NCBI RefSeq assembly: GCF_028453695.1
Contig: NC_135781.1
Coordinates: 33,359,671-33,423,670, forward strand
Reading direction: 5' to 3'
Length of the DNA stretch: 64,000 nucleotides
From: Augochlora pura
Lineage: Eukaryota; Arthropoda; Insecta; Hymenoptera; Halictidae
Part shown: positions 46,070-56,666 of the stretch, one piece after another
Layout: each line of letters begins with the position of its first letter
Position numbering within the stretch: position 1 is the first letter of the stretch
Translations under genes and position numbers: made by a program
Notes under the pieces: generated by a model
What the model saw: the letters and a program-made list of their open reading frames with translations, nothing else
Databases searched by the model: none
What the model was told of the DNA's origin: nothing

Positions 46070-47983
46070 AGCGGTCGTGTTAAATAGAACGCCTTACGGG
46101 CCGAGTTATGCGAAACGAGATAAATCATTGCACGGTCCCTAGGAGCGGGATCGAGAATCGCCGGACAAATGTTCTCCGTGGGAACGGGAATCGGCTTTCT
46201 ACGTTTTTCACGCGTTTCGCGGCGACCAGTCGCGAGAGGATGTGTCCGCGCGCAATAAGAGAAAGCCGGGAGGGGAAAAAAACGTGACGCGACGAGAAGC
46301 GGAGAGGAGGAGCAGCAGCAGCTCGATTCGAGAAGCGGAGAGGGATCCAGTTTATCCGGATACCGTTTATCTAAAACGGCGATCGTCCGACTACAGTTTA
46401 TCCAGAGTGGTATACTGATCCCGTCTACGAGGGTAACGTCGTCGCGCGCGACCTTGTCCCCGTATCGTGCGGCCCGCACACACAAGTCCTGCGGGGAAAC
46501 TCGAGCACGCGGTTACACCCTATCGATTCGATGCGGCTCTAAACACGGGGACAGCCGATGCTCTCGCGAGCAAACCACCATATTATTCCCGAAAAATTGA
46601 TTCCGGCCAACGGCGGGAGAACCGTTCGAAAATTTGTGGAGATTAAAAAGCGTCGACGCGCAACCCGCGCCGCATCCAATCACGGACTTCCGATGATTTT
46701 GGACGTCGACCAACTATCGCCGGGGCCGGGAAAGAACAGCGAATTTAATGCTGCGTCTCGCGAATCGTGTTAGCGAGGTTGCACCGATTATAGACGCGCG
46801 CGGAGACTACTCTCGGTAACGAAAATGTTTATTGGTATGCGAATCTCCGGGTTTGCAGCACGAAGTTCGCCACGGGAGAAAAAACAAAATTGCTTCTTTC
46901 TCGACACGTGTCCTATGCTAAAATGTTGTGCAAAAATGACAGGCGTTCGCGACGAAACGAAGACCGCGTCGCCCGTAAAATTGCCAAGCAAACAACAATC
47001 GACCGCTCGACAGACAATTCGTCGCGTCGCGCGAATTGTTATCCTAACGGTTAAAATATTTTATTAGCAGTTTGTTTAACGGGTCGATCGGCAGAATCGA
47101 CGCCGGGCATACTATACGATCGCGGGCGGCATTTATAAAGGCTCGATGAACCGCGAACAATTCCGAGTGTTCGCCGTTTAATCGAGTAAAAATGGTGAGC
47201 CGAACCGGCGAGCCGTTCGCGTCCGCCTCGCTCCGGCGACGCGTTTTTCCAATTGAAATTTTCATCCCGGCAATATATGTATATACATATATATATATAT
47301 ATATTTTTCTAGAAAAAAAGGGAGAAATAAAAAGCGCGGGGAAAAAAGGAAGGAACACGTATCCCGTTTAACAATTCGCCCGCCGGTGGCTCCAGGTTCG
47401 CGCACGCATCATTTCTCATGCGCGCGGCGCGCGCGCGGCTCGCAGGGAACAAATAGACGTTCGATTCGTTCGCGGCGAGAGCGCGCAACGGGGCACGCAC
47501 ACGCGCGCCCGCGCTCGCGCGCGCAACACGCGTGGACACGGGTAGAGAGAACCGGGTCAACGTTTCGATTAACGTTCATCAAACAACGAACGCACCGCGG
47601 GTACACGACAGTAATCATTTCTCCGCTGACCGATTTTTTGACGCATTGACAAGCTTTCAAATAATAGTCCCGGGGATACACCGACGCTGCTGCTGCTGCC
47701 ACTGCTAACCCCGCCCCGGATTTTCAACGTCGATAAATCTCCATCGGGCCGCTTCAATCTCCGTCACCGGAATCCATCTTCCGCCGGCAGTTTCACAAAA
47801 GAGATCTCCTTGCTAAATCAGGATATTCGACGAGCTATAAAATTTTGTTTGTGCGTCCGCTCTCCGCCCCTCCCCCGTCCCGATTCCCGCCTTTTTCTCG
47901 TACACTTGTCGACCGTGTCGATACGTATCCGACGCGGGTAATTCGACGGCTTGCCGCGCTCGATTCTGCGCCTGTTTCGCAGA
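46070..47983. other. Non-coding stretch
   Basis: Mostly GC-rich with an alternating (TA)n tract at 47277-47303 and CGCG-rich sequence at 47420-47530. Overlapping frames (up to 155 codons) carry no recognisable domain. Confidence 0.5.
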
Positions 47984-48244
47984 ATTAACCCTTTTTTTTG
48001 TACGATCGCCGTGACACTATCGCTGTACCACGCCGATAATTCGCGGCCAATCCACCTTCATACGAAGATTCTCCTAAGCGTTAAATGAAAACTGTGCTTG
48101 ATAAAACGGTGTTTCTTTTTTAAACAAAAAGTGTCGTTTATAGCTTCAATATTGAAAGATACTTATATATAATAATATAATAAAATTCTGTTATTTATAC
48201 CGGTCGTCGCATGATATTTCCAGCACTCGTGCCGAAAGGGTTAA
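47984..48244. mobile_element. Possible further TTAA-flanked miniature element (261 bp)
   Basis: TTAA then CCCTTTTTTTT on the left and GCACTCGTGCCGAAAGGG then TTAA on the right. Both sides have the TTAA/CCCTTT arrangement of piggyBac-type ends, but beyond CCCTTT the inverted repeat is poor and the interior does not resemble family A. The spacing equals that of a full family A element, which may be chance. Confidence 0.35.
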
Positions 48245-49530
48245 TTCTTCTGAATCGCGAGCCCTTTGCGCCCGACGATCGGGAAGCAGGAGTTCGCGCG
48301 ACTGAAATCCGGAGTTCGTCACTCGGCGAGGAACCACCGCGTCGACAAAGTGTCGTCGCGTCCGTGACGGAACGCGGGCGAGGGATAGCAATTCAACCCC
48401 CACGGTGACGGATATAAAATTCTTCAGTCGTCAATAATAAAACGTTCTCGCCTGACATCGTATCTCTGTCGGAGGTGGAATCCGTCGCCGGTCGCGGAGG
48501 CCTTCGTCAGGCCAAGAAATCGATTGTCTTCGCGCGAAAAAAAAAACGTTGATGTCGTCGATGCTTCGCCCGCGGGGGAGACCCGAGGAAATCCGCGATT
48601 CGGGCCCCTTCCCCCACCCCTCGGCATGGTTGCACGTTATCGAGGTAGCGGAGAAGGTTGGGGAGGGGAGAGGGGGTTGGTTGGTAGACGACGCAACGAG
48701 GGAGGCATGCGATCGCTCCTCGAATTTTCTGACAAATTGCACGGCGGATTCCGTGATTTTAAAATGCAGCTGTTCGCGCACGTGCGCCGCATGAACGGCG
48801 ACATTATGCCGGCGGAGAGGGGGGAGTCCGGGGCCCACCGTGCACATCCCCCCAGTTCCTAGCGAGCGCAAGGTGCGCGAGTACGTGGAGAGTCTCGCGC
48901 GCGTGTCCAACCTTCCCTGCTTCTTCTTCTTCTTCCTCTCGTCGCCGCCGTTCGCGCCCGGTTCTAGATACAAGAAGATGAGGTCTATTGTTCATTGTGC
49001 TGCGCTTGCAGCACACTTAAACGACCGGGGGCTACACGGCCTAAGCGAATTTCCTCGCAGCTGATTTCTTTCGGAGACGCTGCCAGCTAAGGCAGATAGA
49101 GAGATACACCTCTTCTTCCGGGTGAACGCAGGTGGGATCGTCTCTGACCCGGACGCCTTGCAAACCGTCGCGTGATAGAGGCCTGCTAAACTGTCTGGTC
49201 GGGCGGAAGTCAAAGACAGACGGCTATGAAAGCGCCGAGATAGGAGTATGGTGTAGTAGAATATTGTTTCGTTGACACCTGGATGAGGAGGAACGTAATA
49301 ATTTCACAAAATTATATCAAAATCACGGAATTGCAGTGTTTTATTCAATTAAGTTATAGCTTGAATGCAAATTTATGTGGCAGCAATTCTAATAAGCACT
49401 GTTAAAATATGCCAATTTTACATTAAAAATGCATCCAATTTGGAACATTGTTCAGTCTTAACAATAGATTTACGGAGTAATAAAAGCAGATTATTCTGAT
49501 ATTATTATTAACGATTTATCTATTAACGTA
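48245..49530. other. Non-coding stretch, GC-rich to 49250
   Basis: Long overlapping frames (180 codons on -) with a poly-Lys/Glu patch from a (TTC)n tract at 48919-48937. No recognisable domain. AT-rich from 49290. Confidence 0.5.
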
Positions 49531-49625
49531 AATCTAGTCTTAAAGACGTCTTAAAGTCTTACCTTGTAACAGAGGACGTTTCTAAGACGTTCGCAGAACA
49601 TTGAATACACCTTAAAGACGACTGG
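49531..49625. repeat. GACGTC-word cluster
   Basis: CTTAAAGACGTCTTAAAG (49539-49556), GAGGACGTTTCTAAGACGTT and CTTAAAGACGACTGG occur within 95 bp. They look like decayed copies of the palindrome at 46051. Confidence 0.55.
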
Positions 49626-50375
49626 AATATATATTACAGTACAAGGGGTTGATCCTCAGGCAGGAAAATTGATACAGAAGAATAATTGAAACACCTCCCC
49701 TCTAAATAACTCTGTCGAATAAATCATCCCCGGTCGTTCCGACAAACGAATGCCAGCAGCACTATTCGACGCATTGCACACAGTATTCGACGTTCCCCGA
49801 TGGACGCTCGCATAATTCTCGCAGGCCAGTGCCGCGAGTTCAGGTGTCGGTGACGCACGTTTCATCTTTTATTCTCTCGTAACAGAGTTATCCGGCCGCG
49901 TGGCAACTACGTGTACATCTACCTGGATAAATAAAGCAGGCGAAGGAAAGGAGAGGAAGGGAGAGAGAGAGGGGTAGAGTCACCACCGGTAGCAGTTCGC
50001 AGCAGAGTTGTCCAGGATAAAATAAACCGTGGGTGGAGGGAAACGCGCTGCGCCGCGGCGCTCTTTCATCCGTCGCGAAACACCGCGCGCGCGGCGTGAA
50101 AATGCACGGCACGATCATACGCGCATAGTTAGCCGCGTGTAAGCCGTGTGGCGGCCAAGTAAAATTTGCTCTCGCCCCGCTTCGGGCCCCGCTCGCCTAA
50201 CGCGCTCGCGCCCGCCAGCCAAGTGTGCGCGGCGCGTTTTCCGTTCGAATGGAAAATCGATTTCACGGGGCCGAGCCCCGTGGACACTTTTATTTCGCGG
50301 TGGATTCGTGTTCTCCCGCGACGCGGATCATTTGCAACCAAAAGAATATGTATTTTTCTCCCTTTTTTCAGCCGT
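49626..50375. other. Non-coding stretch
   Basis: No recognised feature apart from GA-rich 49945-49975. Confidence 0.5.
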
Positions 50376-50432
50376 CCTCTCCCTCTCCCTCTCTCTCTCT
50401 CTCTCTTTCTATCTCTCTATCTCTCCTCTCTC
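50376..50432. repeat. (CT)n microsatellite, interrupted
   Basis: CT and CCCT units with TAT interruptions. Confidence 0.9.
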
Positions 50433-50603
50433 CGTATACCTTCGTTTCACCGCCGATCCACGTTCAACCCCCGTCCTCAGGGAATTTTTCATCGGGCAAT
50501 TTTTCATTTGTTCTTTGAACGCGTTCCAAAAAGCGGACCGGTTGGCTCGCGATACCGTCCAAGATTGCTGAATTTTAATTCGCCCGATCTTTGATCGCCC
50601 TCT

Positions 50604-50622
50604 CCCCCCCCCCCCCCCCCCC
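50604..50622. repeat. (C)19 homopolymer
   Basis: Uninterrupted C run. Confidence 0.9.
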
Positions 50623-50999
50623 TCCCCGGATAAACCAATCCGCCTTGTTCGACCGCGATCCAGGCTAAACGATATCATCCCCTGTTTGCCGTCGTTCCCT
50701 CCAATTTTCACTATTTTGTCGGCCTGCTATTTTTTTTTCGTCTCTTCGCATCGCCGCGATTCGGTTTATCACACGGAGACGTTTTTTTTTTTATCGAGCA
50801 CGAGGGGGTCGATCGGAACGGATGTTTATTGAACAAATACGTCGCTCGACCAGGCTTCCCTCGGTAATCTATTTGGCAATTAGGGCGTCGACGAGAGAAG
50901 TCGCGAACGCTGTTTTATTGTTCTCGATTCTCACTCGGAGGAAGGATTTATTTAGGGGATCTTTTTTTTGAGTAACTTTCTTTTTATGTGTTTTCGTGT

Positions 51000-51099
51000 T
51001 ATAATAAAATGCTATAAAGACAAAAAAATTATTTTAGATTTAGAGCTAGAATGGCTTCGAGCGCAAAGGGTTAAAATAGCTCCGATCGCAAAGGGTTAA
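51000..51099 (+). mobile_element. TTAA-type miniature element, family A, right end plus a second end
   Basis: AAAATTATTTTAGATTTAGA then GCTAGAATGGCTTCGAGCGCAAAGGGTTAA (to 51074) is the right end of family A without its left part. It is followed after about 10 bp by TCGATCGCAAAGGGTTAA-like sequence (to 51099), a second degenerate end. Confidence 0.6.
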
Positions 51100-51400
51100 T
51101 ATACAGTTCGATTAACATAGACTTTAATTGATACAAGTTTAAGTTTACACATAAATATCTGCCGCGTAGATATTTCTACAATTTTATCGATTTTCCAATC
51201 GCATCAGTCGACGCGTTAAGAAGGCCATGTTCCCCGCGACCGATAAAAAGATTTACCCGCGGCAAAAATGCCACGGTCACCAAACCCTGGGCGCAATAAT
51301 TACCAGCGACGATAATACCGCGATCCTCATAACCCCGCAACCGTTTCCGCCTGAAAAGTATCCCCGGCCCGAGTTTCGATATTAAACGTCCACGGGGGGG

Positions 51401-51500
51401 NNNNNNNNNNNNNNNNNNNNNNNNNNNNNNNNNNNNNNNNNNNNNNNNNNNNNNNNNNNNNNNNNNNNNNNNNNNNNNNNNNNNNNNNNNNNNNNNNNNN
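51401..51500. other. Assembly gap (100 N) inside a G run
   Basis: Exactly 100 N, bounded by GGGGGGG on the left and GGAGGGGCCCC on the right. A long G homopolymer probably broke the assembly. Confidence 0.98.
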
Positions 51501-51702
51501 GGAGGGGCCCCGGTCTCAAAGTTCCCTTCGTTAGCCGGGGGGGTGCCGCGCGGTGATAAAGGACGGCTTTTTTGCATTGAAAGCGTTTACTGTTGCCTCT
51601 CTCGGCTAGTCTATCTGAAAAGAGCCCCGAGACCCACTTACGCGGCGGGACCCTTGAATTCGCTAATTAACGCGGCTGAGTCATGATGTCACTCGTCACA
51701 GG

Positions 51703-51742
51703 TACACATATACACACACGCGCGCGCGCGAGAGAGAGAGAG
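51703..51742. repeat. Compound (CA)n(CG)n(AG)n microsatellite
   Basis: Adjacent short runs of CA, CG and AG units. Confidence 0.85.
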
Positions 51743-52289
51743 CCCCCCCTCTTGTCAAAGGTCACGTCCAGCAGCGTGAAACACTTGACCGACACACGCG
51801 CTCCGCGCGGCTCCGGCGTTATTCACGCCACGATTTTCCACGTTCCTGGACGGCCCCGTGTTGCACCCCCGGCTGCATCCGCTGCGACAACGAAAACACA
51901 GTCCCGCGATCGTAAAACATGCGACGGAGCGCCGTGGCCCGCGCCGCGGAACCCGGGACGTCGTCGTTTTCCCGGTTCCGGCAGCCGCTGCACTTTAAGG
52001 CAGAAACGCATTAGTATCGTGTCACGTGGAAATCATGTAATAGAGTACGCCGCGCATGTTCGCGAGCGTTCTCGACCTTTCGGGCGGGAACATCGAAATC
52101 ATTCGTGCGAGATAAAAGCGGCGAGGTATGGGACGGAACGCGTTTTATTTCGAACGAGATAAATACAGTCGGGACGAAAGTACATTTATTCCTTTTAATG
52201 CGAAATCCTTCCTTTTTTTTTTAGATTGTACGAAACGACGTTTTTGAGAGGTTTCAAGAATTAATATATCGTGTTATGACCTTTTTCTT
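51743..52289. other. Non-coding stretch
   Basis: GC-rich, no recognised feature. Confidence 0.5.
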
Positions 52290-52396
52290 TCATTTCGTAT
52301 GAACAAAATATATTTTGTAATATAAAATTGGGACGATTATGTCGGAGAAGTTATCTTACAACTACAGTTAAAGTGGCTTCGAGTGCAAAGGGTTAA
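52290..52396 (+). mobile_element. TTAA-type miniature element, family A, right half
   Basis: TTTCGTAT, TTTTGTAATATAAAATTGGG and CAGTTAAAGTGGCTTCGAGTGCAAAGGG then TTAA follow the family order. The left end is not recognisable. Confidence 0.6.
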
Positions 52397-52457
52397 ATAT
52401 TAAAATATAAATATATAATATAAATATAAATATAAATATATATAAAGGGTTAAATAT
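52397..52457. repeat. AT array bracketed by AAAGGGTTAAATAT
   Basis: ATAAATATA units lie between two copies of AAAGGGTTAAATAT (52387-52400 and 52444-52457). The element's terminus has been duplicated together with its flank. Confidence 0.7.
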
Positions 52458-53270
52458 CGTCGCGGAAAAGTTCCCGGCGACAAAGCCGACGTCTCCTCGC
52501 CTACCGTTTGAGTATAATAAAAATAATATAAAGGATAAAGAAACGACAAAAGGGTACCTCGAAGTTGCTAGTTGTATAATTAACGTAGCAGAGCCGATGC
52601 CGGGGCGATAGTTGGCGCGAAAGTTTCTCCGGACGAATTACTTTGACGCCCTGCCAGCCAACGTCTTTACACGGCGCACCCGAAATTTGCATATTTATAC
52701 TAAAATTAATTTCCGTTCGGGAAATTCGGAGTGGGGGAACTGCTTGCCGAGAATTTCGACGGAATTTCTGGTTACAAGCCTGCCGAATGTTATTTCAGGA
52801 CGTAATCGGGTTCTCCGCGGATTACCGCGAAAAAGCGAAGCGCGTCCGTGGACCGGGCAACGAAGAGAAAAAAAAAATTAAAAACAATCATTTCCCGGTT
52901 TTGCCCCGCCTCGAACGACGAAATAAACCCCGGGACTCGGCGGCAAAGGCAACATAATCTTCGCGAATGTTTATTAAAAATGCTGCACGTTCTGTATATT
53001 TTTTTTTTGTTTCTTTGCTTTCCGACTATATTAACGTACCTTTCTGAAAAATATCAAACAAGTCATGTTTTGCGTAACAAGTATCGAAATCTGTGGTAAT
53101 ATTTCGATACGGTCTCGGCGTTATAATAATCTCGATATCGCCCTCTCTTTTCAATCGCGTCGAACGCGAAACAAATTTCACGATAAATATGTAAATCGAT
53201 GAAATTATTGCATTTTATGGGGAAGAAACACGCAATTTATTTTATCGCCGTACCATGCGTAATTTCGTTT
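52458..53270. other. Non-coding stretch
   Basis: No recognised feature. Confidence 0.5.
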
Positions 53271-53365
53271 AATATATATTTTAATATACATATATTTTTA
53301 ATAGATATATATTTATTTTTTTAATAGATATATTTTTTATATATATACTTTTTAATATATATATT
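53271..53365. repeat. AT-rich array (TATATATTTTTTAATAGA-type)
   Basis: Irregular ATATATTTTTTAATAGATAT units over about 95 bp. Confidence 0.7.
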
Positions 53366-54443
53366 TTCTCGTTTATTTAATACGTATTCTCGTGAAAACA
53401 ACGATTAAGTTTACTGGTTTAAATTGCAACGCCGCGACTGCGATGTCGGCGCGCGTGTAAAATTTCGCAATCGATCGGTTAATTAATTTCGAAGTTGCGC
53501 CGCGCGCCGTTTCGCGGAATAATATCAAGCGGAACACGATTAAAGTTTCAGATAACGAAACGCGAGCGTTTTAAGAAACTCGCCGCCGTTCTTTTGCGAG
53601 CCGGCCATTCCCGGCTTCGCAAAGCAAACCTTTTTCTTCACCGTGAAATTGTTGCAGTTCAATTTATTCATGCCTTAGAGCTGTTTATTGTTTCTTCGGC
53701 CGCGTTATTCCTACCTCGACGATATCCCCGAGAAAACTTCCCGGTCCGATGGTATTTTTTAATACGTTTGTAATTAATATGCCCGAGGTAAAGAAATGAA
53801 CAAATGCCACTGTAGAAACAATAATTTCGATACATGTCGAGGCATCTTTATTTTAACAATTTCAATCGGCTTCTCACTTTTTATTATCTTAGATTGATGC
53901 TTTAATTTTTGTTAGTATTATTCTTTAATTGATTTATTATCGTGAGTATTTTAAATAATCCCGTCATAGCGATCTAAGGGTTGTCACGTGCGTGTGAAAT
54001 GCACATTACACATAACCTGACATAACCTGAAATTACACCCTCGCGTTCGACCTTCACAGATCTATTCTCAAGAGTGTTATTGATTTTAATAAACATAACC
54101 TTGACATTGTCCACTGATTAGACGATCTGGATTCCCGTAAATCGAAGGGGGTTGAGAATGCCCGTGGAACCATTAATTTGCGTTCGATGCGAAAATATTT
54201 GCACGGTGGTTCAGCGCGGCGTTTTCACGGCGCGTCGCGTAACGGCGAATTCCGGCGCGCGCGCGCGCGAAGTAACGATGTTTGCGCGCGACATTATTGA
54301 CCGTTACGTTGCTGCAAATTCATTTGCAGGTTAGAACCGTGTTTCCGTGTGTCGTCGTTAAAGCTTTCATTTTTCACCGGTCCGGTGAGCCGCGCTCGGG
54401 CGCGCACATTTACGCGGCAACACCGGCGAGGCGACGAGGCCGC
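53366..54443. other. Non-coding stretch
   Basis: 53400-53780 is unique-looking. ACATAACCTGACATAACCTG (54010-54029) is a direct repeat of a decamer also found near 22704 and 61520. CGCGCGCG-rich sequence lies near 54255-54270. Confidence 0.5.
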
Positions 54444-54466
54444 CAGCAGCAGCAGCAGCAGCAGCA
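54444..54466. repeat. (CAG)n trinucleotide repeat
   Basis: Seven to eight CAG units. Confidence 0.9.
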
Positions 54467-54852
54467 CGCTACTCGAACGTGTAGGAGGGGTCTTACGAGT
54501 GTAACGCAATAAAATTCCTCGTTGAATCTCAAGCAGCACTCCATTTTCGCCGGGGATAATTTGTCACCGGAAACTTCCGGGGGAAAAGTTCAAATTAGTC
54601 CCGGCCGATGCAGCCGGCCTCTCTGCAGCTTTCTGAACTTCGCTGCAGGCATTCCTGCCACCGGCTCCGACGCCGCCCGGCGAGGCTTGGAATTTGCAAC
54701 AGGCAAGCGTCCTCAAATACAGATCGAAGCGACCGATGCATAACTTCTTTGAGAATCTACCTGCGTCTTTTGACAATTGCCGCGCCTTTGATTTACTTTC
54801 AGGCGCTTTAAAATTACAAGATTTAACAATTACTTAAAAATTTTTCAGTTTT

Positions 54853-55003
54853 ATTATATGTATATATGTATATATAATATTGTTATAGTAACATTCGATT
54901 TATATGAATTAATAGACATCGAGAAAAAGTTGCAAATCGCTAATAAACTTTCACTAGAATTACGATGTCCCCTGAGAGAGGACAACCGAGTGCAAAGGGT
55001 TAA
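54853..55003 (-). mobile_element. TTAA-type miniature element, subfamily B, second copy (partial)
   Basis: Read on the - strand from 55003: TTAA, CCCTTTGCACTCGG, TTGTCC, CAGGGGACATCGTAATTCTA, GAAAGTTTATTAGCGATTT, TCGATGTCTA, AATTCATATAAATCGAAT and a TATATACATA tract. This is the same order as the element at 3361-3631 over about 150 bp with small indels. The far end is not recognisable, so this copy is truncated or has diverged. Confidence 0.7.
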
Positions 55004-55039
55004 ATTTATCAAGTTTATTTATATTTTAAAGAGTATATT

Positions 55040-55215
55040 AAGGACGTTAAAGACGTCTCTAGGACAACTTAGAAAAGCTCCAAGTTAAACATCATTTTTA
55101 CGTTCGAGGTAAGATATCTCGAAGACATCCATTCTAGGACGTAAAACGTTCAGACCGAAAGGGGACGTAAAGCGTACGTCTCGAAGACGTCCAGTGGTTA
55201 TTGGGGTAGACGTCC
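55040..55215. repeat. GACGTC-word cluster (~175 bp)
   Basis: GGACGTTAAAGACGTCTC, CTCGAAGACATCC, GGACGTAAAACGTT, GGACGTAAAGCGTACGTCTC and GAAGACGTCCAG occur in succession, immediately beyond the subfamily B element. Probable decayed tandem or palindromic repeat. Confidence 0.6.
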
Positions 55216-55401
55216 GCGGCAGGGATACGGCGGGGGCGTGCGTAGAGATCGCGACTGAAATCACTTGGTCTAGCTGGAACGAGAACCGGTCGTGCCGCAG
55301 AGCAGTTTTCGGGTTAAAGATCTCGTTGGAACGGTGGCAAAAAGTCGTGGCGAGCGGGAGGATCGATGCCGCAGCAGCGACAGCGTGGCTCCAGCCAGCA
55401 G

Positions 55402-55448
55402 ACGTCGTCGTCGTCGTCGTCGTCGTCGTAGTCGTCGTCGTCGTCGTC
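55402..55448. repeat. (GTC)n trinucleotide repeat
   Basis: About 15 GTC units with one GTA. It gives poly-Val, poly-Ser/Arg or poly-Thr in the overlapping frames. Confidence 0.95.
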
Positions 55449-55932
55449 CCGTTGCCGTCGCATGTATACACCCGTGCGCGCACACACCCCCGTTGCCCCC
55501 CTATCCGGCCCATTGCCATTCCCATTCCAACGATCTCCTCATCTCCATCGCCATCTATGTTCATCCTTCCCCCCTTTTCGCGTTCCACTCCTTTACCTCC
55601 GTGGCTCCGCGAACATCCTCGTCGCTCCTCTCGCCCTTCGCCGCTTCCTCGTCCTTCCTCCTTTTACGATCCCTAGCGCGCGCGACCCCTCCCACACCCT
55701 AGTCGACAACACACAGAGCCCCCCGCGCGCGTCGGTCCCGCACGCGGCACCCTCATCGCTCGCCCAGGGCGCTCTAATACGGCTACGGAAGCGACGGCGG
55801 CGGCGGCTGTACTTATGAGAATGTAACCCACATTTCGTTCCTAACGTTACTTCCGGTTTGCTCGGGAAAACGTATTGTGAGTTACGCTCAATGCCGTTTC
55901 GATATCTGTCACCGTTAATGGCGTCAGAGAAC
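55449..55932. other. GC-rich non-coding stretch
   Basis: No recognisable exon. Frames up to 174 codons overlap on both strands. Confidence 0.5.
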
Positions 55933-55955
55933 GGGGGGGTGGGGTGGGGTGGGGG
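55933..55955 (+). other. G-quadruplex motif
   Basis: G7-T-G4-T-G4-T-G5: four runs of at least four G with single-base loops, the pattern expected to give a very stable parallel quadruplex. Confidence 0.8.
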
Positions 55956-56564
55956 AGAAACCGTGGAACGCCCCGGCAGAAAGTTTTCGGTCGTTCCGAT
56001 ATACCAATTCCTCCGCGCAGGACGAAACGAAATTTCCGAGACTACGACGATGCCGCTAGAAAAACTATCGTTTAACCTCTTAGGCACGGCTGGATCTGAA
56101 ATGATCGAAATGATCATTTTTCTTAATACTTTTTTTTTACGTCAGAATGCTCGTTGTCCTTTTTTCGCGTGACGCGACTAGCTTGTGCAATTTAAGGGCA
56201 ATTTATAATAGAGAAATTGTTCGTCTCGATCGCTTTCTTCCGACACGTACGCTATTATCGTTGATAAGCGAAACGTCGTTAGGCGCATAATCTGGGTAGA
56301 TAGCGTGGCGTACGCACAACTTGAACTTTCTCCAGAAGCCACTTTGTCGAGGGAAGTTTGCAACCTCGTAGGCTTCAACTTCGTCGCAATCTGTTAATTA
56401 CTGCGAATTACTTGAATTTGCAATTATTCGCGGCTGCTTGCTTAAATAAAATTTCCATCCCCTTTTCATCCCTTTCGGGTGAAAGTAGCATGAAACGCTT
56501 ATGTTGCGAACACAATTTTTGATTTAATTTAGCACTATACATTTCAAACCTTCCTCTTATTATT
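55956..56564. other. Non-coding stretch
   Basis: No recognised feature. Confidence 0.5.
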
Positions 56565-56666
56565 AATACGTTTAATAAATTAATACGTTTAATAAATCAA
56601 TACGTTTAATAAATCAATACGTTTAATAAATTAATACGTTTAATAAATCAATACGTTTAATAAATT
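56565..56666. repeat. Tandem array, 17-bp unit, 6 copies
   Basis: AATACGTTTAATAAATT/C repeated six times at exactly 17 bp, with only a T/C difference at the last base. Confidence 0.95.

Noticed and set aside
48431..48973. 180-codon - frame
   Set aside because: GC-rich region with overlapping frames. Contains a poly-Lys patch from a TTC repeat. No domain recognised.
55085..56117. Frames of 136-174 codons around the (GTC)n tract
   Set aside because: Homopolymeric Val, Arg, Thr or Ser stretches from the trinucleotide repeat with no flanking domain.
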